A DNA stretch of 64,000 nt from Ralstonia soli (GCF_023955655.1 NZ_JAMXHT010000001.1:1-64000), one strand, 5' to 3'; positions 24,782 to 34,128 are shown, numbered from the stretch's first letter. Numbers and translations are program-made. The notes: generated from the letters alone by a model not told the origin.

Positions 24782-25501
24782 GTGTCACGAAGTCACCGAT
24801 TATTCGACATCATGCAGGCACTTCGCCGGCATCGTGGGCCGGTGTCCGGCGAAGTACTTGCGAGCGAAGCGGGCGTATCACTGCGCACGATCCGCCGAGA
24901 CATCGCCACGCTCCAGGCGATGGGGGCCGACATCGACAGTGCGCCAGGTATCGGTTACATCCTGCGACCGGGCTTCCTGCTGCCGCCCTTGTCTTTCACC
25001 GAGGAAGAGTTGCAAGCACTGGTGGCAGGCGCGCAGTGGGTGAGCCGCCAGACTGACGACGCTCTGGCGCTTGCGGCTCAGAACGCGCTCGCCAAGATCG
25101 GCGGTGTGCTCTCTCCCGACATGCGGCGAGCCCTAGACGATGACGCGCTCTATATCGGTCACCGGAAGGAAGACACATCCGGCCTCGACCTGGTACGATT
25201 GCGGCGTGCGATGCGAGAGCAGCGCAAGATGCTCATTGAGTACACGGATCAGACAGGGGCTGCTGCTGAGCGAACCATCTGGCCGATTATGCTTGGTTTC
25301 GTCGAAGGACAAAGGTTCATTGCGGGATGGTGCGAACTGCGCGAGGACTTCCGTCTGTTCCGCGTCGACCGAATAGCGAAGGCCACCTTCCTGGACGACC
25401 GCTATTCACGCGATCGCCGTCAACTGGCCAAGGAATGGTGTGCTCAGGAAGAGCTTCGGCTCCAACATCAAGCAGAGGGTCAAGCAGAGGGACATCGCTG
25501 A
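24782..25501 (+). CDS. YafY-type regulator with HTH and WYL domains
   Basis: A 239-residue DeoR-like regulator. The N-terminal HTH_11 (MSRSHRLFDIMQALRRHRG, then LASEAGVSLRTIRRDIATLQAMG) binds DNA. The C-terminal half has a WYL-type domain (LIEYTDQTG, IWPIMLGFVEG, AGWCELREDFRLFRVDRI), a ligand-sensing fold. The start is GTG two bases after the previous stop codon, so translation is coupled. The C-terminal tail is Gln/Glu-rich. YafY proteins usually regulate the oxidoreductase next to them. Confidence 0.88.
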   Translation: MSRSHRLFDIMQALRRHRGPVSGEVLASEAGVSLRTIRRDIATLQAMGADIDSAPGIGYILRPGFLLPPLSFTEEELQALVAGAQWVSRQTDDALALAAQNALAKIGGVLSPDMRRALDDDALYIGHRKEDTSGLDLVRLRRAMREQRKMLIEYTDQTGAAAERTIWPIMLGFVEGQRFIAGWCELREDFRLFRVDRIAKATFLDDRYSRDRRQLAKEWCAQEELRLQHQAEGQAEGHR

Positions 25502-25920
25502 GATCTTTCGCCAGCAGGCGCTTGCCGATGCGCCATTAGCCCAGGTCGGGCAGACGTTCGTCGTACGTGCCATCCGGCGTCGGGCATCCTCGAGTAGGGT
25601 GTGGATTTCCGTCGGCAAAGAGTCAGGCTCGGTTGTGAGAGGCGTCGTTGAAGAGTGGTTTGGAGCGAGACCAACATGGCAGCCCCGCATCAAGGGCCGG
25701 GCGCCCAATCGCCTTAGGGTAGCGCTCACCACGGCAAGCATCCATAGTCCCGTGCTCTTCGCTGGCCCACGGACTTCGCGCACACAGCGACGATACAACT
25801 TCACCACCATGCTGAAGGCTGCAGCCCCGGGTCCTACGGCATTCGCCCAGCGAAGCAAACAAACGTGGGCGAATCAGGTACGGGGTAACAACCGTTCAGG
25901 ACGAGGATCCTGCCAAGAAC
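25502..25920. other. Gap between convergent genes
   Basis: Both strands have open stretches of 80-170 codons, but none shows family motifs, a ribosome site or sensible composition. Nothing is supported here; a decayed gene cannot be excluded. Confidence 0.35.
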
Positions 25921-27576
25921 CTAAACGTTGGAAAGATCCGTAATGGCTTCGCGGCTTCCCGCCAGTTCCCGCAATCTGAATTTCTGGATCTTCCCCGTTC
26001 CCGTCTTTGGAAGTGCCCCATAGATGACCCTCACCGGGCACTTGTAGTGGGCCAAGTGCTCACGGCAGAAGCGGATGATCTCGGCCTGGTCCGGGGCAGC
26101 GACGCCGGGCTTCAGCTCAATGAACGCACAAGGTGATTCCCCCCACTTTGGGTCTGGCTGAGCGACTACAGCGGCGATCAAGACAGCCGGATGCCGATGG
26201 AGAACATCTTCGACTTCAACTGACGAAATGTTCTCACCACCCGAGATGATGACGTCTTTTGATCGGTCCGTAATCTGGATATAGCCGTCCGGATGCATCA
26301 CAGCGACGTCACCCGTGTGGAACCAGCCCCCATTAAACGCGCTGGCAGTGGCCTCGGGGTTTTTCAGGTAGCCCTTCATCACGATATTCCCGCGGAGCAA
26401 GAGCTCACCTTGCGTTTTGCCATCCCGGGGCACGGGCTCGCAGGTGACTGGGTCAGCGACACGAAGTTGTTCCAAGCCGGAGGCCCGATTGCCCTGGCGG
26501 GCCATGAGGCGCGCTTTCTCATCCATAGGCTTATCGCTCCATGCCGGGTTGATGAAGCTGCTCACCGGGGTGCCGGATGCTTCCGTAATGCCGTAGACGT
26601 GTTCAACTTCGAAGCCCATCTCGATCACTGACTTCAGCACTGCCGCAGGCGGCGGTGAGCCGGCCGTCCTAACCCGGACAGTACGCTGCAGTTGACAACG
26701 CTCGGCATCAGAAGAGTTGGCGAGCGATGCCAATACGATCGGTGCTGCGCAGAAGTGATCCACGTCGTGCTGTTTGATGGCGCCAAAGATACTCGCGGCG
26801 GTCACCTTTCGCAGGCAGACGTGTGTACCGGCAGCGGCGGTGATCGCCCATGCAAAGCACCAGCCATTTGCGTGGAAAAGGGGAAGCGTCCACAGATACA
26901 CCGGCCGACGGGGCATGCCCCAATCCGTCAGCTGGAGCATGCTCATCAGATAGGCGCCCCGGTGGCTTGGTACGACGCCCTTCGGGTCCGATGTCGTGCC
27001 GGACGTGTAGTTCAGGGCGATCGCCTCCCATTCGTCGTTGGGCCATACGCCGGAAAAACTCGCGTCACCCTCGGCGAGGAAAGTTTCATACTCCATCTCG
27101 CCGATCAGATCGCCGTTGGGTGCTTCCATGTCAGCGATGTCGATGACCAGTGGCTTGTTCTCGATCTGCTCGAGCGCTTTTGCAGCAAGCGACGAGAACT
27201 CCCTGTCGACAAGGAGAACCTTGCATTCGCCGTGGCGCAGGATAAAGCGAACGCCCTCGGCATCCAGGCGGCAGTTGATCGCATTGAGCACTGCGCCGGA
27301 CAAGGGGATGCCGTGATGCGCCTCAACCATGGCCGGCGTGTTGGGCGCGAGAATCGAAACCGTATCTCCACGCTTGACGCCTCGCTTGACGAGGGCGCTC
27401 GCCAGGCGCAGGCAGCGTTCTCGTGTTTGCTTCCACGTTTGCCGCAGCGAACCGTGAATGATTGCGATGTGTTCTGGATACTGGTCGGCGCACCTGTCAA
27501 GGAAGTGGAGCGGTGTCAGGGGGAGGTGATTTGCAGGGGTACGATCAAGCTCGCTCTGATAGATGTTTCCGGTCAT
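25921..27576 (-). CDS. AMP-dependent acyl-CoA synthetase/ligase
   Basis: A 551-residue adenylate-forming ligase that activates a carboxylic acid as acyl-AMP, then acyl-CoA. The P-loop is YTSGTTSDPKG (about 189-199), the adenine/Mg motif YGITEASG (about 327-334), followed by GGWFHTGD, the hinge DRSKDVIISGGENIS and the C-terminal PKTGTGKIQK with the catalytic Lys. Length and motif order fit the medium-chain/aromatic fatty acyl-CoA synthase branch. A GGAGAC site lies before the ATG at 27576. It stands alone on the minus strand and probably feeds the beta-oxidation-type operon upstream at 29852-34067. Confidence 0.88.
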   Translation of the reverse strand: MTGNIYQSELDRTPANHLPLTPLHFLDRCADQYPEHIAIIHGSLRQTWKQTRERCLRLASALVKRGVKRGDTVSILAPNTPAMVEAHHGIPLSGAVLNAINCRLDAEGVRFILRHGECKVLLVDREFSSLAAKALEQIENKPLVIDIADMEAPNGDLIGEMEYETFLAEGDASFSGVWPNDEWEAIALNYTSGTTSDPKGVVPSHRGAYLMSMLQLTDWGMPRRPVYLWTLPLFHANGWCFAWAITAAAGTHVCLRKVTAASIFGAIKQHDVDHFCAAPIVLASLANSSDAERCQLQRTVRVRTAGSPPPAAVLKSVIEMGFEVEHVYGITEASGTPVSSFINPAWSDKPMDEKARLMARQGNRASGLEQLRVADPVTCEPVPRDGKTQGELLLRGNIVMKGYLKNPEATASAFNGGWFHTGDVAVMHPDGYIQITDRSKDVIISGGENISSVEVEDVLHRHPAVLIAAVVAQPDPKWGESPCAFIELKPGVAAPDQAEIIRFCREHLAHYKCPVRVIYGALPKTGTGKIQKFRLRELAGSREAITDLSNV

Positions 27577-28180
27577 AGCAATGTCTCCACTTCATGTTAT
27601 GAATGCTCGGTCCTGAGAGGTTCCCCGTTCCTCAAGCCACACTGCAATTTAGCGTTGATCCGAGGGGGGGAATGTCACCCCTGAGACATTCCTATGATTC
27701 GCGCGACAATCATCGAAGAGGAGAATGGTTGTCGATCGTAAGACATTGCGTTACAGATCGCTGGCCAACTTGCCTACCCTCAGGTGCCGCGACTGCACGA
27801 TCTGGTAGCGTGTTTGGAAAGGCGCAGCAATATCTGCTCTGGCAGCGCCCAAGCTCAATCGCTTCTTCAAGAAAGGGGATAGGCAGATCAGCAACAACGC
27901 CTGTGAGGACACAACCAGGCCCCGCGTTGTCAGCCACAAAACCTCGTTGCTTTCGACCTCCGCCGGCAACGCAAAGGCCAGCGCAAACCGCTACAGGAGA
28001 GCGATTTGCAGCTGTCTTTACATGGCTTTACGCCTCCCCTTAGCGCACATCACGCGGTTTGCACACTGAGCTCCACCTACAAGACAACGGTGAACAAAGT
28101 CCGGCGGGGCGTAGAGCTATCAAGGACGACCTTGCCTGCGACTTTGGTACCGCCACTTGGGCGACTACGATCAAGCGCGT
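27577..28180 (-). other. Degenerate region, possible LysR C-terminal remnant
   Basis: No intact gene. On the minus strand between about 27950 and 27740 two overlapping frames read like the end of a LysR effector domain (GVVADLPIPFLEEAIELGR in one, then AAPFQTRYQIVQS in the other), suggesting a frameshifted fragment. The match is weak. The remainder to 28180 shows nothing. Confidence 0.22.
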
Positions 28181-28765
28181 TTATCCGAAAACCGACTTCA
28201 GATGGGCCTCGAAGCGCTCGAAATCGTTTTCGATTTCAGGGTTCTTCATCACGTCGTATGCCATGAAGGTCGGCAAGGCCTGATAGCCGAACCACTTGAG
28301 GTTCAAATGCATCGGCAACAGGACATCGTCTTCACTGGCGCCGGCGAAGTACTTCTCTTCCGGGTTGTTAAAAGCTTCCTTAGGTGCATTCGCCGTCACC
28401 GACAACATGTACTTGCCCGTCATCTTTCCTCCAAGCCCGTAGTTCTTCTTGGGGGCCTCGGCGCTGCGACCATCGCCGTTGGACATCTCACCCATCAATC
28501 CCGCCATGAACACTTCATCGATGTACTTCTTGAAGAGCCAGGGAGTGCCCATCCAGTTGATCGGCATCTGCACGATGACGTAGTCTGCCCATTTGAATTT
28601 CTCGACTTCGGCAGGGACCTCATAGGGCTCGTGCGCTACTGTCGTCTTGACCTCGAAACCTCGGTCCAGGAAGAAGTCCTGGGCTTTCTTTATCAGTGCT
28701 GCATTCAGTTTGCCAGGAGCAAACGCATAAGGCTGGCTGCCATTGATGAGAAAAACTTTCTTCAT
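28181..28765 (-). CDS. mdaB: NAD(P)H:quinone oxidoreductase, MdaB type
   Basis: A 194-residue flavodoxin-fold enzyme. The start KKVFLINGSQPYAFAPGKLN, the middle VIVQMPINWMGTPWLFKKYIDEVF and the later GLGGKMTGKYMLSVTANAP are the conserved FAD-binding parts of MdaB (modulator of drug activity B), which reduces quinones by two electrons and protects against thiol and quinone stress. The ATG at 28765 gives the usual N-terminus; one 21 bases upstream is also possible. A palindromic operator 120 bases upstream matches one before the tetR gene next to it, so the TetR protein very likely represses it. Cytoplasmic. Confidence 0.9.
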   Translation of the reverse strand: MKKVFLINGSQPYAFAPGKLNAALIKKAQDFFLDRGFEVKTTVAHEPYEVPAEVEKFKWADYVIVQMPINWMGTPWLFKKYIDEVFMAGLMGEMSNGDGRSAEAPKKNYGLGGKMTGKYMLSVTANAPKEAFNNPEEKYFAGASEDDVLLPMHLNLKWFGYQALPTFMAYDVMKNPEIENDFERFEAHLKSVFG

Positions 28766-28884
28766 TTGGTTTCTTTCCTTTTTCATGTGATTTCTTTCCG
28801 GCAGTCAGGGCCTTCAAGGTCAATCGCGGCAACGTCGCCGCAGTAAAGAACCTCGGTGGACGCCGAAGTTCTAAACGATGAATG

Positions 28885-28900
28885 TGTAGCCGTAGCTACA
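28885..28900. promoter_or_regulatory. TetR operator upstream of mdaB
   Basis: TGTAGC-CGTA-GCTACA is a perfect 6-base inverted repeat with a 4-base centre. It agrees at 13 of 16 positions with the site at 29547-29562 before the tetR gene. It lies downstream of the tetR terminator, so it should control the separate promoter of mdaB. Confidence 0.68.
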
Positions 28901-28909
28901 AAATTGATC

Positions 28910-28931
28910 AAAAAAAAGCCCGCTCGGGGCT
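28910..28931 (-). terminator. Intrinsic terminator of the tetR gene
   Basis: On the minus strand AGCCC-CGAGC-GGGCT (28931-28917) is followed by eight T residues. It overlaps the tetR stop codon (28932-28930). Confidence 0.78.
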
Positions 28932-29514
28932 ACTTTTCAAATAAGTCCACAAAGCCTTGCACAGCCGCCTCGATCTCGCAGGTGGGTACTCCCCCCGCGG
29001 CCTGTGTCGCGATACCGGTGAGAACCATGTTCGTGAGTCGAGCCATCGCGTGGGGTTCGCCCGGTAGGGTACGGTCGCCAGTCTTCAAAGCAACAAGGAA
29101 CCGCTTTGTCAGAGCCGTGGTGATGGCCTCTCCCTCGTTCTTCATGTCTTCGCGCAGTTGCATGGCGTTACTGCTGCCAACGGGTGCTCCCCTAACCAGC
29201 AAGCATCCTTTAACCAAGGGGTCCCGCGTCGATGCCTCGGTCAAATGCGTCAGAAGATACGCTACTACATCGCGCGCGGTCGGCTGCTTCACTGCCTCGT
29301 TTCGCACCGCGCGGATTCCTTCCGCGTAGCGGTCAAACACCCGCTTGAAGAGCATCTCTTTGCTTCCGAACGCTGCGTAGAAACTGGGTGGACTGATACC
29401 CATCGCCTCCGTCAGCTGCGCAAACGTCGCACCTTCGTATCCTTTTTGGATGAAAAGGCGTGTCGCCACATTCACAGCATCATCAATGTCGAACTGACGT
29501 GGGCGGCCCGCCAT
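28930..29514 (-). CDS. TetR-family repressor, likely regulator of mdaB and itself
   Basis: A 194-residue TetR regulator. The helix-turn-helix lies in residues 8-50 (DDAVNVATRLFIQKGYEGATFAQ, then MGISPPSFYAAFGSKEMLF). The C-terminal ligand domain has the RDPLVKGCLLVRGA and TGIATQAAGGV stretches seen in the quinone/electrophile-responsive branch. It precedes mdaB on the same strand with a terminator between them, and near-identical palindromes stand before both genes. An electrophile or quinone is a sensible inducer; this is inferred from mdaB. Confidence 0.9.
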   Translation of the reverse strand: MAGRPRQFDIDDAVNVATRLFIQKGYEGATFAQLTEAMGISPPSFYAAFGSKEMLFKRVFDRYAEGIRAVRNEAVKQPTARDVVAYLLTHLTEASTRDPLVKGCLLVRGAPVGSSNAMQLREDMKNEGEAITTALTKRFLVALKTGDRTLPGEPHAMARLTNMVLTGIATQAAGGVPTCEIEAAVQGFVDLFEK

Positions 29515-29851
29515 ACCTCAGCCTCCAAGCAAAAAAAGCCGAATTATATAGCTGTAGATACATAATTGCAAACTGCAGTCCATGTGCGTTATGTAATGCT
29601 TCCGCCAGTTGACACCTCAGCCGTACGGGCCGCCAGCAGCTTGCCGGCGGTCGCACCTACTTGATGTAAGCCAACTACGTCCTTGTGCGCGGCCTAGGGC
29701 CGATATGCGAACGGTGTTCTACGGCTCGCCCAGCTCGATGTTTCAGGGCAGCTGGGTCTCGTAGTCTTGGGTCAGTCGCAACTTCTCGAAGAGCGCGACG
29801 AGGCAGCAGCTAAGCGACTGTCGTCTCGACAACTTAGGCATTGGCCTACTG
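29515..29851. other. Intergenic region upstream of tetR
   Basis: Apart from the operator at 29547-29562 and AT-rich sequence around it, which probably contains the tetR promoter, no gene or structure is supported. Confidence 0.4.
29547..29562. promoter_or_regulatory. TetR operator upstream of tetR
   Basis: TATAGC-TGTA-GATACA, an imperfect dyad, matches the mdaB site (28885-28900) at 13 of 16 positions, including GTAG in the centre and TACA at the end. It is 33-48 bases before the tetR ATG, where a repressor would block its own promoter. Confidence 0.65.
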
Positions 29852-30625
29852 TCAACGGTGCTTGAACTTCGGTTGGCGTTTCGAGAGAAAGGCGGACATC
29901 CCCTCCTTCTGGTCATCAAGTCCGAACGTGGAATGAAAGGCGCGGCGCTCGAAAAGCAAACCGTCACTCAACGATGACTCGTAGGCCCGATTGATCGATT
30001 CCTTGATCATCATGACGACAGGTAGCGAGTAACTGGCAATCAGCTTGGCAGCTTCCAGCGTTTCGTCGAGCAGCCGATCGCAGGGATAGACGCGCGATAC
30101 GATGCCCCATCGCTCCGCCTCGGCCGCATCGACCATGCGCGAGGTAAGGCACAGGTCCATTGCTTTGGCTTTGCCGACAAGCCGCGGCAGGCGTTGTGTT
30201 CCGCCAGCACCGGGCATGGTTCCAATCTTGATTTCGGGCTGTCCGAACCGTGCCGTGTCTGAGGCAAAGATGAGATCGCACATCATCGCCAGCTCGCATC
30301 CGCCGCCCAATGCGTAACCCGACACCGCAGCCACCACTGGCTTTCTCGCTTCCCGAACCTTCTCCCAATTTCTCGAGATGAAGTTGCCTTTGTAGACTTC
30401 CTGGAAATCGAAATCCTTCATGTACGCAACGTCTGCACCCGCGGCAAACGCGCGCTCGTTGCCGGTCAGGACGATGCAACCGATGTTGTCGTCCCGCTCG
30501 TACCCATCGACAGCGGCACCAATTCCGTCCATGACATCGTCATTGAGCGCATTCAGCGCTTCCGGGCGGTTGATCTGAATCAGACCGACGCGGTCGATCA
30601 TCTTTCGCAAAACCACTTCACTCAC
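29852..30625 (-). CDS. Enoyl-CoA hydratase
   Basis: A 257-residue crotonase-family enzyme. RPEALNALNDDVM, the oxyanion-hole stretch AFAAGADVAYM (about 60-70), ALGGGCELAMMCD (about 105) and GTMPGAGGTQRLPRLVG with the catalytic Glu region at 131-141 are all present. It adds water to trans-2-enoyl-CoA. GTG at 30625 with TTGGAG upstream is chosen; the frame also opens at a TTG 12 bases earlier. It closes the minus-strand operon of permease, dehydrogenase and thiolase. Both hydratase Glu positions appear kept. Confidence 0.9.
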   Translation of the reverse strand: MSEVVLRKMIDRVGLIQINRPEALNALNDDVMDGIGAAVDGYERDDNIGCIVLTGNERAFAAGADVAYMKDFDFQEVYKGNFISRNWEKVREARKPVVAAVSGYALGGGCELAMMCDLIFASDTARFGQPEIKIGTMPGAGGTQRLPRLVGKAKAMDLCLTSRMVDAAEAERWGIVSRVYPCDRLLDETLEAAKLIASYSLPVVMMIKESINRAYESSLSDGLLFERRAFHSTFGLDDQKEGMSAFLSKRQPKFKHR

Positions 30626-30694
30626 TTTGGACTCCAACCAACAACTTCATGGCACCATTTGCCTCACGCCGAATGCGAGGCAGATGGCCTTTCC

Positions 30695-31891
30695 TTACAA
30701 CAGCTCGACCGCCACCGCCGTTGCCTCACCGCCACCGATGCAAAGGCTTGCCACGCCGCGTTTCTTTTCGGTCTTCCTGAGAGCGCCAAGAAGCGTCACG
30801 AGGATCCGTGCGCCAGATGCGCCGATGGGATGCCCAAGGGCGCACGCTCCGCCATGAAGGTTGACCGTTTCGGGGTCCAAGCGCAGGTCATGAATCGCCG
30901 CCATCGTGACTACAGCAAACGCCTCGTTGATTTCCCACAAGTCGACATCTGCGGTCGACCAGCCGGTCTGACCAAGCAACTTCTGGATGGCACCCGCCGG
31001 AGCGGTGGTGAAATCCGCCGGTGCTTGTGCATGCGTTGCGTGGCCAACGATTCGGGCGAGCGGCTGTACACCCAGCTTCCGAGCAGTCGATTCCCGCGCC
31101 AGCACCAACGCAGCAGCGCCGTCCGAAATCGAGCTTGAGTTCGCCGGCGTCACCGTCCCCCCTTTTTTGAAGGATGGCTTCAACGTACGGATCTTCTCGA
31201 GGTTGGCCTTCGGCGGCTGCTCATCGCTCTGCAGCGTGACCTCGCCTGACCGACCTTGGAGCGTGACCGGCGTTGTTTCCCAGGCGAAATCACCGCGCTC
31301 GATCGCTGCCTTCGCACGCTGGGTCGAGAGGATTGCCCATTCGTCCTGCGCTTCGCGCGAGAAGCCATATCGCTCGGCACAGTCTTCGGCGAATGTCCCC
31401 ATCAGCCGGCCGCGTGTGTCGTCTCGATAGTGGTCTTCCAACCCATCGAAGAACATGTGGTCCAGCAACTGTCCATGGCCGAGCCGATACCCTTTGCGCG
31501 CCTTGGGGAGCAGATAGGGGGCGTTCGTCATCGACTCCATCCCCCCAGCAACCATCACTTCGTTGGTACCAGCGGCGATCGAATCGTGCGCCAACATCAC
31601 GGCTTTCATGCCGGATCCGCACACCTTGCTGATCGTCGTACACGTCACCGATTCAGCAAGGCCCGCGTTCAGGCAGGCTTGACGCGCAGGAGCCTGACCC
31701 ACGCCGGCCGGCAGAACGCAGCCCATCAGCAATTCCTGGATCGTGCCAGCATCGATATGCGCGCGCTCAACAGCAGCGCGAATAGCGAACCCGCCTAGTT
31801 CCGGCGCGGTGAGACTTGCGAGATCCCCTTGGAAGCCACCGATCGGCGTGCGCGCGGCGGACAGAATGACGACTGAATCGTTTGTACTCAT
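30695..31891 (-). CDS. Acetyl-CoA acyltransferase (thiolase)
   Basis: A 398-residue thiolase. The nucleophilic Cys91 lies in SKVCGSGMKAV, the His in ALGHPIGASGAR, and the second Cys (384) in SLCIGGGEATAV. These define the Claisen/retro-Claisen active site that cleaves 3-ketoacyl-CoA with CoA. GCGGAGACC precedes the ATG at 31891. Gaps of 22 and 69 bases to its neighbours show it is part of the operon with the 3-hydroxyacyl-CoA dehydrogenase and enoyl-CoA hydratase; together they make one full beta-oxidation turn except for the acyl-CoA dehydrogenase, which is not in this cluster. Confidence 0.9.
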   Translation of the reverse strand: MSTNDSVVILSAARTPIGGFQGDLASLTAPELGGFAIRAAVERAHIDAGTIQELLMGCVLPAGVGQAPARQACLNAGLAESVTCTTISKVCGSGMKAVMLAHDSIAAGTNEVMVAGGMESMTNAPYLLPKARKGYRLGHGQLLDHMFFDGLEDHYRDDTRGRLMGTFAEDCAERYGFSREAQDEWAILSTQRAKAAIERGDFAWETTPVTLQGRSGEVTLQSDEQPPKANLEKIRTLKPSFKKGGTVTPANSSSISDGAAALVLARESTARKLGVQPLARIVGHATHAQAPADFTTAPAGAIQKLLGQTGWSTADVDLWEINEAFAVVTMAAIHDLRLDPETVNLHGGACALGHPIGASGARILVTLLGALRKTEKKRGVASLCIGGGEATAVAVELL

Positions 31892-31913
31892 GTGTGGTCT
31901 CCGCTCTGGTGAT

Positions 31914-32672
31914 TTACTTTGCCGCCATCCGAATGGCGCCATCGAGCCGGATGACCTCGCCATTCAGGTAGCCATTGCCAAGCACGTGCTCGACCAGACC
32001 GGCAAACTCCGTCGCCTTACCCAAGCGCGGAGGAAACGGAACGGACCGACCCAGCGCCTCCTGCACATCCGCTGGCATCTTGAGCAGCATCGGGGTTTCC
32101 ATGATCCCCGGAGCAATCGTCACGACCCGAATGCCGAACCTGGCCAACTCCCGCGCGAGCGGCAAAGTCATCGCAACCACACCACCCTTCGAAGCTGCGT
32201 AGGCGGCCTGCCCAATCTGGCCATCGAACGCCGCGACGGACGCAGTGTTGATGATCACACCCCGCTCACCATCGTCATCGGGGGGCTGCTGTTGCATGAT
32301 CTCGGCAGCCAGCCGAACCATATTGAACGTGCCGCCCAGGTTGATGTTGAGGGTGCGCAAGAAGGAGCCCATTGCGTGCGGCCCCTGCTTGCCCACGACC
32401 TTCTCCGCGGGTGCAACGCCGGCGCAGTTCACCAGGCCGCGCAGTGTTCCCAAGGCGGTTGCGGCTTTGAACACCTCTTTTGCTCCGTCTTCGCTCGTCA
32501 CGTCGGCACAGACAGACGCGCAGCGGAGTTCCTCAGCCATCGCCTCGGCGGCTCCGAGGTCGAGGTCGACGATCACCACCTTGCCTCCTTGCTTGGAGAG
32601 CAGTCGGGCGGTTGCGGCTCCAAGTCCAGAGCCGCCGCCCGTTACGACGAATACGTTGTTACTGATCTGCAT
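31914..32672 (-). CDS. 3-hydroxyacyl-CoA dehydrogenase, SDR type
   Basis: A 252-residue short-chain dehydrogenase similar to type II 3-hydroxyacyl-CoA dehydrogenases (HSD10-like). Nucleotide motif TGGGSGLG at 11-18, NCAGVAPAEK near 85, Ser in NTASVAAFDGQIGQ, and catalytic YAASKGG; the IAPGIMETPML segment is typical of this branch. It oxidises the hydroxyl made by the hydratase to a ketoacyl-CoA for the thiolase. It lies 24 bases after the permease and 22 before the thiolase. The insertion QQQPPDDDGERG near residue 128 is usual for the family. Confidence 0.88.
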   Translation of the reverse strand: MQISNNVFVVTGGGSGLGAATARLLSKQGGKVVIVDLDLGAAEAMAEELRCASVCADVTSEDGAKEVFKAATALGTLRGLVNCAGVAPAEKVVGKQGPHAMGSFLRTLNINLGGTFNMVRLAAEIMQQQPPDDDGERGVIINTASVAAFDGQIGQAAYAASKGGVVAMTLPLARELARFGIRVVTIAPGIMETPMLLKMPADVQEALGRSVPFPPRLGKATEFAGLVEHVLGNGYLNGEVIRLDGAIRMAAK

Positions 32673-32696
32673 CGGATGATTTCCTAAGAGTGACGG

Positions 32697-34067
32697 TCAG
32701 CTGCTTGCCGACGAAGGGATGTCAGCGTGTGAGAGAAGCGCTTCCGAGCCATGTGTGTTGGCTGCACTGCGGCGATGGTCGATCATCGTGACCGCGAGGG
32801 TGCCCAGTACGCCGGCAAGGCCAATCGCCAAGAAGTTCTGCTCCATAGGCAGTCGCATCGCCACCAGCATGCCGATCAGCACGGGTGCCGCGATCGCCCC
32901 GAGGCGACCGATACCGGAGGCAAAGCCCACACCGGTGGAGCGAATCGAAGCGGGGTAGAACTCAGCGGCGTATGCGTACGCCAGGAGCTGTGTCCCGAGG
33001 GTGGAGGCACCGACGACGAACACGACAAGGAAGAGCAGCTCAGTTGATTTCGTGTAACCCATCAACGCCAACGACACCGCACCGGTCGCGTAGAAGGCCA
33101 CCAGCACATGTTTGATGTTGTACTTGTCGCCCAGCCAACCGCCACCCACAGCACCGACCATGGCACCAATATTGAAAACCAACACGAAGGTGAGTGCGGA
33201 CCCAAGGCTATAGCCCGACATGGCCATCAACTTCGTCAGCCACGAGCTCAGCGAGTACACCATGAACAGCCCCATGAAGAATGCGACCCAGATCATGACG
33301 GTGCTGAATCCGCGTCCATCCTGAAACAGCTTGGCCACCGGTGCCTTGGTCACCATCGCCTCTTGCGGCATGACGAACCGGTCTCGGCTACTGACTTGAA
33401 CCTCCGGCGCCATCTTCTTGATCACTTGTGCGAGTTTCTCGGTACGGTTTCTCTGCACCAGAAACGCCAGTGAGTCAGGCATGGTCAGCAAGATGAAGGG
33501 AATGAAGAGGATCGGCGTGCCGGCGATGAAGAACACGGACTGCCAGCCATAGGCTTCAATCAGTTGCTTGCCAGTGAGGGCCACGAGGATGCCCCCGATC
33601 GAGTACCCAGCGAACACCAAGGTGACGAGACGACCTCGGATTTTGCGCGGAGCAAATTCACCCATCTGAGCAGCCACGATGGGAAGCACGCCACCGATCC
33701 CCAGACCTGCGAGGAAACGGGTAACGCTGAAGCTCAAAGGATCATGCGTCAGTCCGGCCGCGGCTGTGAAGACACTGAACAGCGCAATGCACACGCAAAT
33801 CGATACAGGCCGGCCGATCTTGTCGGCCAGCGTGCCGAGGTAAATCGCCCCGAACATCATGCCGAACAGGGCCGAGCTCGCCATGAATCCGGCCTTTGCT
33901 GCATCCACCCCCATCTGTTTCATGATGGACGGCAATGCCGCACCCACAACGGCCAAGTCGTATCCGTCGAGCACGAGAATCAGAACACACCAGAACAGGA
34001 TCAAACCGTGGAAGCGCGAGAACCTCGCGTTCTGCGTGATCTTCTGAACATCAACTTCGTTACTCAT
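32697..34067 (-). CDS. MFS permease, aromatic acid:H+ symporter (AAHS) family
   Basis: A 456-residue inner-membrane transporter with about 12 hydrophobic segments. DGYDLAVVGAALPSI in helix 1 is the AAHS hallmark (PcaK, BenK), and the loop 2-3 motif GTLADKIGRP is in place. It probably imports an aromatic or phenylalkanoic acid by proton symport. GGAGGAGACC before the ATG at 34067 is a strong start signal. The gene follows the nitroreductase by 61 bases and heads the beta-oxidation genes, so its substrate is probably what the operon degrades. Confidence 0.88.
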   Translation of the reverse strand: MSNEVDVQKITQNARFSRFHGLILFWCVLILVLDGYDLAVVGAALPSIMKQMGVDAAKAGFMASSALFGMMFGAIYLGTLADKIGRPVSICVCIALFSVFTAAAGLTHDPLSFSVTRFLAGLGIGGVLPIVAAQMGEFAPRKIRGRLVTLVFAGYSIGGILVALTGKQLIEAYGWQSVFFIAGTPILFIPFILLTMPDSLAFLVQRNRTEKLAQVIKKMAPEVQVSSRDRFVMPQEAMVTKAPVAKLFQDGRGFSTVMIWVAFFMGLFMVYSLSSWLTKLMAMSGYSLGSALTFVLVFNIGAMVGAVGGGWLGDKYNIKHVLVAFYATGAVSLALMGYTKSTELLFLVVFVVGASTLGTQLLAYAYAAEFYPASIRSTGVGFASGIGRLGAIAAPVLIGMLVAMRLPMEQNFLAIGLAGVLGTLAVTMIDHRRSAANTHGSEALLSHADIPSSASS

Positions 34068-34128
34068 GGTCTCCTCCATTTATGAATGGATATCGTTGGT
34101 GCTGCTATTGGTCCGTCTACGGGTAAAG

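Noticed and set aside
25440-25943. Open frames of 150-170 codons on both strands at the convergent junction.
   Set aside because: They are basic, low in expected hydrophobic pattern, lack ribosome sites and overlap the end of the WYL regulator gene.
26692-27684. A 330-codon plus-strand frame opposite the CoA ligase.
   Set aside because: The ligase motifs on the minus strand are complete; the opposite frame has no family pattern or ribosome site.
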